Part shown: positions 28,026 through 34,761 of the stretch, piece after piece
How positions within the stretch are numbered: the stretch's first letter is position 1
Layout: each line of letters begins with the position of its first letter
Assembly: GCA_016296775.1 (NCBI GenBank)
Contig: JAEDIE010000005.1
Location: 1-56,985 of the forward strand
Length of the DNA stretch: 56,985 nt
From: Bacilli bacterium
GTDB lineage: Bacteria > Bacillota_I > Bacilli_A > RFN20 > CAG-826
Reading direction: 5' to 3'
Program-made: the position numbers and the translations under genes
The notes under the pieces: model-generated
Told to the model about the DNA's origin: nothing
What the model saw: the letters and a program-made list of their open reading frames with translations, nothing else
Databases searched by the model: none

Positions 28026-30224
28026 ATGAAAAATAATTGGATTACAAACCGTAATGAAATAGCAACTTTACCAGAGTTTAGAAAAGAAGTTGTAATTAAT
28101 AAGGAAATTAAAAAAGTAATATTATACGCTACATGTATTGGACTTTATGATATAAAGATAAATGGTTTAAATTTAACTAATACAATGTTTAAACCAGGAT
28201 ATACTAACTATTATAAAAGAGTTCAATATCAAACATTTGATATAACTAATCATTTAAAACAAGGTGCTAATTTATTTGGATTCATTCTTGCAAAAGGATG
28301 GGCTAGTAGCGAACATTTTTCATGGTGTAAACATCCTTATTATGATGAATCTTATTTAAATATTGAAATAAGAATTGAATATAAAGATAAAACAAAAGAA
28401 ATAATTTATAGTGATGATTCTTTTGATGTTTTTACTTCTCAAATTATAAGTAGCGAGATTTATGATGGTGAAGAACAAGATTTAACAATTGTACCAAAAT
28501 ATGTAGGAAAAGCTAGTAAAATTGACTTTAAAATTAGGATGGATAAACAAGAAGGAGAGGATGTAATTGAAGATGAAACGATTTATCCTCGTAAAATGTT
28601 TGTTACTCCAAAAAAAGAAGTTATGATTGATTTTGGTCAAAACTTTGCTGGTAATATTGAATTTGAAATAGATGGGAAAAAAGGTGAAATTTTATCATTT
28701 TTACCAGGAGAAGTTTTAGATAAGAATGGAAACTTCTATTTTGATAATTACCGCGATGCTAAATCATATTTTAAATATACATTAAAAGAAGGAAAAAATA
28801 TTTTAAGACCATTATTTTCTTTCCAAGGATTAAGATACATAAAATTAATTGATATTCCTTCTTCTTTTAATATTAATTGCTTAAAAGGACGTGTAATTCA
28901 CTCTAATATTCAAAGAACATGTTATTTTGATTGTGGAAACGAAAAAATTAATCAACTTTATCACAATATTATTTATGGACAATTATCTAATTATTTAGAT
29001 ATACCAACAGATTGTCCTCAAAGAGATGAGAGACTTGGTTGGCTTGGTGATGCTCAAGTATTTGTAAAAACTGCTAGTATTAATTTTGATGTTCATAAGT
29101 TCTTTAAAAAGTGGCTAAGAGATCTAAACTTAGGTCAACATGAAGATGGTTCTGTTGAAGGAACAGCTCCTATTATTAAAAAGAGTGTAAGAGAAATTTC
29201 ATCTGGATGGGGTGATGCAATTACTATTTGTCCTTATGAAATTTATTTAGCTTATAATGATAAAAAGATTTTAAAAGATAGTTTGCCTTATATGAAAAAA
29301 TGGGTTGACTATATTAGAAATCAAGGAGATAACGAATATCTTTGGGACAGTGGGTTCCATTTTGGAGATTGGGTAAGTTTAGATGCTCCATATGGAAGTT
29401 ATATTGGCGCAACAGATGTTAGATTAATTGCTACTGCTTATTATGCAATTTCTACTAAAATAGTTGCGAATTCACTACGAATTTTAAATCAAGATTCTAA
29501 AGAATACGATGATCTTTACGATAATATAGTTAAGGCTTTTCAAGATAAATTCTTAGTAGATGGACTTCCAATAGGTGAAAAAGCTATTGAAGGAAGTGCA
29601 AAAGAACAAACCGGATATACACAATGTGCTCTTTCTTTAATTATTAATTTTGATTTAGGAAAAAAAGAAGATATAAAGAAACAAACGGAAGCTCTAGTTG
29701 AATTAATCGAAATGAATGGAATGAGAATGACAACAGGCTTTATTGGTACTCCATACATTTTAAGAGCATTAACAAAGGGTGGAAGAGTTGATATCGCTTA
29801 TAAGTTATTGCTTCAAGAAAAAGCTCCTTCATGGATTTATTCTATTAATAAAGGAGCAACAACAATGTGGGAACATTGGGATTGTATTAACGATAAAGGA
29901 GAATTTTGGAGTCCTAATATGAATTCGTTTAATCATTATGCTTATGGTAGCGTATTTGATTGGATATTTAATTATGCTGCAGGTATTAACATTATTAAAC
30001 CTGGGTATGAATATGTTTACATTAAGCCTTATCCTTCAAAAGATTTAGGGCACCTTGATGTAAAATTTAAAACAAAATTTGGATATTTATGTGTGAGATG
30101 GTATTTTCAAGATAATGCAACTATATATGAAATTTCTATTCCAAAAGGTATGAAAGCAAGAATAGAGATTAATAATAAAGTATATGAAGTAGAAAAAGGA
30201 AAATACATGTTTTCACATGAATAA
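28026..30224 (+). CDS. Alpha-L-rhamnosidase-like protein, GH78 (copy B)
   Basis: Second GH78 enzyme, 732 residues and shorter at the N terminus than copy A. The barrel motif DCPQRDERLGWLGDAQ begins at Asp329 with Glu335 as general acid, and TTMWEHWD contains Glu616 as general base, both by family analogy. There is no signal peptide. I place the start at ATG 28026 because AAAGGAAG lies 6 nt before it; an in-frame TTG at 28005 lies upstream of that site. Two cytoplasmic rhamnosidases in one operon suggest different aglycones or linkages. Confidence 0.9.
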   Translation: MKNNWITNRNEIATLPEFRKEVVINKEIKKVILYATCIGLYDIKINGLNLTNTMFKPGYTNYYKRVQYQTFDITNHLKQGANLFGFILAKGWASSEHFSWCKHPYYDESYLNIEIRIEYKDKTKEIIYSDDSFDVFTSQIISSEIYDGEEQDLTIVPKYVGKASKIDFKIRMDKQEGEDVIEDETIYPRKMFVTPKKEVMIDFGQNFAGNIEFEIDGKKGEILSFLPGEVLDKNGNFYFDNYRDAKSYFKYTLKEGKNILRPLFSFQGLRYIKLIDIPSSFNINCLKGRVIHSNIQRTCYFDCGNEKINQLYHNIIYGQLSNYLDIPTDCPQRDERLGWLGDAQVFVKTASINFDVHKFFKKWLRDLNLGQHEDGSVEGTAPIIKKSVREISSGWGDAITICPYEIYLAYNDKKILKDSLPYMKKWVDYIRNQGDNEYLWDSGFHFGDWVSLDAPYGSYIGATDVRLIATAYYAISTKIVANSLRILNQDSKEYDDLYDNIVKAFQDKFLVDGLPIGEKAIEGSAKEQTGYTQCALSLIINFDLGKKEDIKKQTEALVELIEMNGMRMTTGFIGTPYILRALTKGGRVDIAYKLLLQEKAPSWIYSINKGATTMWEHWDCINDKGEFWSPNMNSFNHYAYGSVFDWIFNYAAGINIIKPGYEYVYIKPYPSKDLGHLDVKFKTKFGYLCVRWYFQDNATIYEISIPKGMKARIEINNKVYEVEKGKYMFSHE

Positions 30225-30247
30225 TATAAACTAGGAGGAATAATACA

Positions 30248-30823
30248 ATGAAAACTGTAAAAGACAAGTATTTAGTCGTTGGAGCTGATTTTGCTGGTTA
30301 TCCATTAAAAGAAGCTGTTTGCAAACATTTAAGAGAGAAGGGATGGAAGATTCTTGACTTAGGAGTTACTGATCCAAATGTTGAAGATACAGAGAACATG
30401 TTCCATAGAGTTGGTTTAAGAGTAGGTGCTAAAATTAGTGAAGGTGAATATGAAAGAGCCCTTCTTTTCTGTGGAACTGGTATGGGAATTCATATTGCTG
30501 CTAGTAAATGTCCACATGTTCATGCTGGTGTTGTTGAATCTGTTCCTGCCGCTTTAAGAGCTATTACTGGAAACGGTGTTAATGTTCTTGCAATGGGAGC
30601 TTTCTATGTTGCACCTCAAATGGGATGTGATATTGCTGATGCATATTTAAATGCAGAACTCGGAAGTGGTTATGAATGGTGGTACAATTTCTATGAATTC
30701 CATAAATTAGCTATTGATGAATTAGAAGCCTTTAATTATGAAGAATATAAAAAGAATGGCTTTAAGATGAAACATCTTGGTGATTATCCATTAAAATTAG
30801 AAACCAAACCAGAAGATAAATAA
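30248..30823 (+). CDS. RpiB/LacA-family sugar (phosphate) isomerase
   Basis: Aldose-ketose isomerase fold of the RpiB/LacAB family, 191 residues against about 150 for RpiB, with an extra C-terminal helical tail (about 150-191). The active-site Cys motif CGTGMG is at 75-80. The N-terminal motif reads GADFAG (12-17) where RpiB has DHAG, so the phosphate/ring-opening His is missing as in LacA, and the RpiB region around His99 reads ITGNGVNVLAMG without His. The altered pocket suggests a substrate other than ribose-5-phosphate. As last gene of a rhamnose operon without visible rhaA it may supply an isomerisation step. AGGAGG precedes the start. Confidence 0.82.
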   Translation: MKTVKDKYLVVGADFAGYPLKEAVCKHLREKGWKILDLGVTDPNVEDTENMFHRVGLRVGAKISEGEYERALLFCGTGMGIHIAASKCPHVHAGVVESVPAALRAITGNGVNVLAMGAFYVAPQMGCDIADAYLNAELGSGYEWWYNFYEFHKLAIDELEAFNYEEYKKNGFKMKHLGDYPLKLETKPEDK

Positions 30824-30840
30824 TATTAAATTTAAAGCAA

Positions 30841-30873
30841 AATCCTCTAAGAAATCTTAGAGGATTTATTTTT
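30841..30873 (+). terminator. Terminator of the rhamnose operon
   Basis: AATCCTCTAAG (30841-30851) and CTTAGAGGATT (30856-30866) form a perfect 11-bp stem with a 4-nt loop, followed by TATTTTT. It can also serve the converging kinase-like gene. Confidence 0.92.
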
Positions 30874-31357
30874 CCCAATATTGTTTACCCCAATTATCAT
30901 AATCATATTTACTATCATATGAATTACATTCGTAATCTATATAAAATAATGTACCATTTGTATCTACAATAAAATTAGTAGGATAATAATCAATATTCAA
31001 TCCTTTATTTTTACATAATGTTTGCATATTTTTAACTTGAGTTAAATGTTTATTATTTAGTTTGTTTTCATTTACTAAATCCATAATAGTTGGTCCATCT
31101 ATATATTCTTTAACAATTCTTTCATTTAAAAAATCTATATCAATCATTTTAGGTATATTAATGCTTGTTTCTAATAGCCTTCGATAATCGTTATATTCAG
31201 CTTCAATTTTGTTTCCAAAATTATAATAAGAACATGGTTCATGGTGTATTTGTTTAACAACATAAAATTCTTTATTAAATGTAACTAAATAAGAGTATCC
31301 ACCCTTACCTTTTCCAAGTAATTTTACTATTATGTATTTTTTGTTATTAACAATAAT
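30866..31357 (-). CDS. Small protein-kinase-fold protein with missing or frameshifted start
   Basis: The open frame runs without a stop from 31357 down to 30866, well beyond the only in-frame ATG (31147). The region before that ATG encodes a kinase N-lobe: KLLGKGKGGYSYLV glycine loop, VVKQ with the ATP-binding-type Lys, and an EAEYNDY helix. The C-lobe has IVKEYIDGPT, a catalytic-loop-like DYYPTNFIV and FYIDYE. Total length is about 163 residues. No ATG opens this frame. An ATG at 31365, correctly placed behind a -10 box, is one nucleotide out of frame, so either ATT (31357) initiates or a base was lost near 31358-31360. Substrate unknown. It could be a pseudogene. Confidence 0.6.
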   Translation of the reverse strand: MIVNNKKYIIVKLLGKGKGGYSYLVTFNKEFYVVKQIHHEPCSYYNFGNKIEAEYNDYRRLLETSINIPKMIDIDFLNERIVKEYIDGPTIMDLVNENKLNNKHLTQVKNMQTLCKNKGLNIDYYPTNFIVDTNGTLFYIDYECNSYDSKYDYDNWGKQYWEK

Positions 31358-31371
31358 TTAACCATATTTTT

Positions 31372-31380
31372 ATTATATCA
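31372..31380 (-). promoter_or_regulatory. Extended -10 box in front of the kinase-like gene
   Basis: On the minus strand TGATATAAT ends 6 nt before an ATG at 31365, the same geometry as at the other leaderless starts in this window. There is no Shine-Dalgarno site. Confidence 0.6.
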
Positions 31381-31445
31381 AAACTTATAAAAGTGAAAAA
31401 CCATATTAAATCCTAACTATTTATTTTAAAATTGATATTTTTAGT

Positions 31446-31451
31446 TATAAT
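31446..31451 (+). promoter_or_regulatory. -10 box of a leaderless transcript (nucleoside phosphorylase)
   Basis: TATAAT with only 6 nt between it and the ATG at 31458, so the predicted transcript start coincides with the start codon. There is no Shine-Dalgarno site and no clear -35. Confidence 0.65.
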
Positions 31452-31457
31452 AATTGT

Positions 31458-32225
31458 ATGAGTATTATTAATTCTTTTGATAAAAATAGTAAACCTTTTA
31501 TTAGACCTTCTGACTTTTGCTCTAAAGGTAATAAATCATATAAAACATTAATTGTTACTTTTTCATGTAAATTAAAAAATTTATTATTAGAAAAAGGTAT
31601 GATCGAACCAACTGAACATAATGTTAAAAGTGTTGCAGGTTCAAATCCTATTTATTTAATTAAAAACACTAATATTTTATTATTCTTTACTTACGTAGGA
31701 GGACCTGTAACTGTTGGACTTTTAGAGGAAATTATTTATATTTTTGATATTAAAAATATAGTAATGTTTGGGAGTTGTGGAATATTAGATAAATCAGTAA
31801 ATGAATGTGATTTAATTATTCCTACTTTTGCATATAGAGATGATGGTACAAGCTACCATTATGTTGAACCAAGCGATTACATAGAAATAAAAAATAGTGG
31901 AGATTTAATAGGGATTTTTGAAGAATTACATATTCCTTATGTTAAAGGTAGAACATGGACTACTGATGCAATGTATAGAGAAACTATTAATAACATTAAT
32001 AAAAGAAAAGAAGAAGGATGTATTGCAGTAGAAATGGAAATTAGTTCTGTTCAAGCTTTATGTCAATATTTAAACATTAATTATTTCCCATTTATTTATG
32101 GAGCAGATAGATTAGATAAAGAAATATATAATTCATCTTTACTTGGGAAATTACCAAGTGATACAAGACTTTTCCATTTTGATATCGCTACAAAAATAGC
32201 TTTAATTATTGATTCAATGTATTAA
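31458..32225 (+). CDS. Nucleoside phosphorylase (uridine phosphorylase-like, PNP/UDP family)
   Basis: Phosphorolyses a nucleoside to base and (deoxy)ribose-1-phosphate. Family landmarks are the central VMFGSCGILD strand-turn, GRTWTTDAMYRET near residues 176-188 (specificity region) and GCIAVEMEISSVQALC with the ribose-binding Met-Glu near 200-215. The 255-residue length is usual. Whether it prefers uridine or a purine nucleoside cannot be decided. It may use substrates from the BMP nucleoside importer 8 kb away. The start has no Shine-Dalgarno site and is predicted to be leaderless. Confidence 0.87.
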   Translation: MSIINSFDKNSKPFIRPSDFCSKGNKSYKTLIVTFSCKLKNLLLEKGMIEPTEHNVKSVAGSNPIYLIKNTNILLFFTYVGGPVTVGLLEEIIYIFDIKNIVMFGSCGILDKSVNECDLIIPTFAYRDDGTSYHYVEPSDYIEIKNSGDLIGIFEELHIPYVKGRTWTTDAMYRETINNINKRKEEGCIAVEMEISSVQALCQYLNINYFPFIYGADRLDKEIYNSSLLGKLPSDTRLFHFDIATKIALIIDSMY

Positions 32226-32258
32226 AAAATCCATATCTTTCGATATGGATATTTTTTA
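32224..32258. terminator. Bidirectional terminator between converging genes
   Basis: ATCCATATC (32229-32237) pairs perfectly with GATATGGAT (32242-32250) around TTTC. The stem is flanked by A6 on the left and T6 on the right, so it works on both strands. Confidence 0.9.
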
Positions 32259-32594
32259 TTTAGATATATCGTTTACTCTTTCAACTCTTTCTAAGTTTCT
32301 AGCTTTTGTTCTCCAAACAGCTTTTGAAACAACAATAAGAGCTACGCCAGCAGTTGCTGATATAATACCAAATGCATAACAAATCATAAATGATGCTACC
32401 TTAATTGCATCAGCAGGTTCAAGAACTGGATTTTGTGCTGAACCAGCTGGTAATGAAGCTGCAATCTCTAACATGGTGAATACATATAATATGATGAAAA
32501 CAAGGGCGATTACTCCTCCTACAGCAGTTAATACAATTCCAGAAATAAAGAATTTCTTTTCTAATGATCTAAATTTTTTAATTTTTTCTTCCAT
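32256..32594 (-). CDS. Small membrane protein with two transmembrane segments
   Basis: Protein of 112 residues, not assigned to a family. A charged N terminus is followed by a hydrophobic segment (about 16-41), an outside loop rich in Ala/Pro (about 42-63), a second hydrophobic segment (about 66-90) and a basic cytoplasmic tail with VWRTKARNLERVERV. It starts 3 nt behind the DegV gene with GAGG before the ATG, so it is cotranscribed with it. No functional motif is seen. Confidence 0.7.
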   Translation of the reverse strand: MEEKIKKFRSLEKKFFISGIVLTAVGGVIALVFIILYVFTMLEIAASLPAGSAQNPVLEPADAIKVASFMICYAFGIISATAGVALIVVSKAVWRTKARNLERVERVNDISK

Positions 32595-32597
32595 AAA

Positions 32598-33464
32598 TTA
32601 CCTCGCAATTTTTGAAATAGTAATAGCAAGTGCTCCAGGCCCAATATGTGTAGCAACTGATAATGATAATTGATCCATCTCAACATTTTTAGAATCAATA
32701 TTGAGATATTCACATGCTTCCTTCATAAATATAGTAGCACTTTCTACATCTTTAGTATAGGCAATAGCAACTCTAAAGTCATTAATATCTTTAGTATCAT
32801 ATTTAGTTTCTAAATCATGTTTAATAGCTTCAAGCATGACCTTTTTAGCTTTTTTAGTACCAATACATTTTTTAAAAGCATCAAGTTTTCCACCATTAAT
32901 TTGTAAAACAGGTTTAATATGTAAAGCTTCACCTAAAAGAGCACCAGCAGGAGTTACTCTACCGCCTTTTTTAAGATATTTAAGAGTATCAACCATAATA
33001 TAAATAGAAGATTGACTACCTTGAGATTCTAAAATTTCTTTAATTTCTTTAGCTGTTTTTCCTTGTTTAACCAAATTTAAAGCATCATAAATAGATGATT
33101 TTAAAGTAACGGAAATACGATGATTATCAACAACAAACACTTTATCTTTATATTCAGAACTTAAATTAATAGCGGTATTGCATGATTCACTTAACCCGCT
33201 GCTCATAGGAATATAAACAATTTCATCATATTCTTTTAAAGCGTTATCCCAAGCTTCAAGAACTTCACCAATAGCAGGTTGGCTAGTTCTAATATCTGCA
33301 TTACTTTCTTGAAGTTCATAAAACTTATCGAAGTCAATATTTACATCTTGGAAATAAACTTCACCATTAATAAGAACGGGCATCCTCATCATTTTGACAC
33401 CTAGGTTATCTAAATCTATATGTTTAATGCCTGAATTGTCATCAGTCATAATTAATGTTTTCAT
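32598..33464 (-). CDS. DegV-family fatty-acid-binding protein
   Basis: DegV proteins bind a fatty acid between two domains and in Firmicutes can supply it to fatty-acid kinase (FakB role). Features here are an N-terminal Rossmann-like domain starting TLIMTDDNSGI, DIRTSQPAIGE around residues 57-67, YIPMSSGLSESCNTA with the ligand-binding Ser motif, and the GGRVTPAGALLGEALHIKPVL block. The length of 288 residues is normal. GAGG precedes the start, and the gene is divergent from the HAD gene. No fakA is seen in the window. Confidence 0.92.
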   Translation of the reverse strand: MKTLIMTDDNSGIKHIDLDNLGVKMMRMPVLINGEVYFQDVNIDFDKFYELQESNADIRTSQPAIGEVLEAWDNALKEYDEIVYIPMSSGLSESCNTAINLSSEYKDKVFVVDNHRISVTLKSSIYDALNLVKQGKTAKEIKEILESQGSQSSIYIMVDTLKYLKKGGRVTPAGALLGEALHIKPVLQINGGKLDAFKKCIGTKKAKKVMLEAIKHDLETKYDTKDINDFRVAIAYTKDVESATIFMKEACEYLNIDSKNVEMDQLSLSVATHIGPGALAITISKIAR

Positions 33465-33591
33465 AGTTAAATTACCTCTTATGAATAATATTTTATATGA
33501 TTTCTCGATTAAAAAAAATGTAGTAGTAATTACTAGATTAACTTGTATTTAATATATAATTAAAAATAGTTATTTTTAACAATGATTATAT

Positions 33592-33597
33592 TATAAT
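33592..33597 (+). promoter_or_regulatory. -10 box of a leaderless transcript (HAD phosphatase)
   Basis: TATAAT followed by 7 nt and then the ATG at 33605. An ATG at 33599 is only one base from the box and would lie upstream of the expected transcript start. Confidence 0.62.
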
Positions 33598-33604
33598 AAT
33601 GACG

Positions 33605-34246
33605 ATGCAAAAATTTGTTATTTTCGATTTAGATGGAACATTAATTGATACAGTTGAAGGTATTACAATTGCTGCCAATAAGTATTTAAAAGATCACAGC
33701 ATTCCTTTCGTTTACACAAAAAAAGATATAAGTTCTTTTATAGGAAATGGAGCTCCTATTTTATTTAAAAGAATGATGAAAGAATATGAGTACACTGATT
33801 CAGATTATGAAGAATTTTTAACATATTATAGAGATAATCAAAAATATAGTGTTGTCTATGATTCAGTAATCTGTTGTTTAAAAGAATTAATAAAAAGAGA
33901 TTATTATTTATTTATATTAAGTAATAAACCTGATAGTTTGCTTCAAATATTAATTCCTGAACTATTAAAAGATATTGAATTTAAGTATATTCAAGGTCAA
34001 GATAATAATTATCCAACTAAACCTGATGTAACATTATTAAATGAAAAAACTATTAATAAGTTTAATTTAGATCCAAAGAATGGTTTTTATGTTGGTGATA
34101 GTTATGTAGATGTTTTAACAGCTAAAAATGCTTCTTTAAAATCTATCTTTGTTACTTACGGCTATGGTGATAATCAAAAAGCAATAGATTTAAAACCAGA
34201 CTATGTTATAAATGAATTTAAAGAAATAATGGAGATATTAAAATGA
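33605..34246 (+). CDS. HAD-superfamily phosphatase (phosphoglycolate-phosphatase-like)
   Basis: Predicted cytoplasmic phosphatase with all four HAD motifs: FDLDGTLID with nucleophile Asp8 and Asp10, FILSNKPD (motif II), the Lys in YPTKPDV (motif III) and VGDSYVDV (motif IV). A small helical cap follows motif I, as in Gph/PpaX-type enzymes. Length 213 residues. I prefer ATG 33605 to the upstream ATG 33599 because 33605 sits 7 nt behind the -10 box and no Shine-Dalgarno site exists. The last 4 nt overlap the HepT-like gene, and a tRNA gene follows, apparently on the same transcript. Confidence 0.88.
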   Translation: MQKFVIFDLDGTLIDTVEGITIAANKYLKDHSIPFVYTKKDISSFIGNGAPILFKRMMKEYEYTDSDYEEFLTYYRDNQKYSVVYDSVICCLKELIKRDYYLFILSNKPDSLLQILIPELLKDIEFKYIQGQDNNYPTKPDVTLLNEKTINKFNLDPKNGFYVGDSYVDVLTAKNASLKSIFVTYGYGDNQKAIDLKPDYVINEFKEIMEILK

Positions 34247-34563
34247 GTGAAAAAGAAGAGTTAATTTTTGGTTTAAGAAGATGGATGAATAAAGCAGTTC
34301 TTTATGTAGGAAGTTATACTAATGAAGAATTCTTTGATGATGAACTTGTATTTGATGCAGTAAGTTATTGTATTGAAGTAATTTCTGATATAGCTAATAG
34401 ATTAGTTGGTAAATATAGTGATATTAAAGAAGAATATAAGAATGTAGATTTTAATTTATTAGCTAACATTAAATCTAAAATATATGTAAATGATAATGTA
34501 AATATTTCTTTAATTTATGAATTATGTACTAAAACTTTTAACGAAATATTAACTAATTTTTGA
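34243..34563 (+). CDS. Orphan HepT/DUF86-like protein, catalytic motif degenerate
   Basis: All-helical protein of 106 residues. Its centre, ELVFDAVSYCIEVISDIANRL, matches the DUF86/HepT pattern, in which HepT toxins act with a MNT-type nucleotidyltransferase antitoxin. The RNase motif RxxxxHxY expected near residues 73-83 is replaced by NIKSKIYVND, and no MNT gene is adjacent, so it is probably not an active toxin. Its ATGA start overlap with the HAD gene shows translational coupling. Assignment rests on pattern only. Confidence 0.55.
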   Translation: MSEKEELIFGLRRWMNKAVLYVGSYTNEEFFDDELVFDAVSYCIEVISDIANRLVGKYSDIKEEYKNVDFNLLANIKSKIYVNDNVNISLIYELCTKTFNEILTNF

Positions 34564-34574
34564 AAATAATATTT

Positions 34575-34648
34575 GGGCCTATAGTTTAGTGGGAGAACAT
34601 TCCGTTCGCATCGGAACAACACGGATTCGATTTCCGTTAGGTCCACCA
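34575..34648 (+). tRNA. tRNA-Ala(CGC)
   Basis: A full 74-nt cloverleaf: acceptor 34575-34581 with 34638-34644, anticodon loop TTCGCAT giving CGC, T-arm ACGGA-TTCGATT-TCCGT, and encoded A-CCA. The acceptor has the G3-U70 wobble pair that marks alanine tRNAs. It begins 11 nt after the HepT-like stop, so it is probably read from the same promoter. Confidence 0.9.
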
Positions 34649-34668
34649 AATATTAAATATTATTACTT

Positions 34669-34697
34669 ATAGTCTAATTTATTAGACTATTTTGTTT
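34669..34697 (+). terminator. Terminator after tRNA-Ala
   Basis: ATAGTCTAAT (34669-34678) pairs perfectly with ATTAGACTAT (34681-34690), followed by TTTTGTTT. Confidence 0.85.
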
Positions 34698-34761
34698 ATA
34701 TCTATTTAAGTTGAATTATTTTTTTTATATAATGTTAGGCGATTATTAGGAGCAATATTTT

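Noticed and set aside
34243..34563. Active HepT-MNT toxin-antitoxin system
   Set aside because: No MNT nucleotidyltransferase gene beside it and the RNase motif is not conserved.
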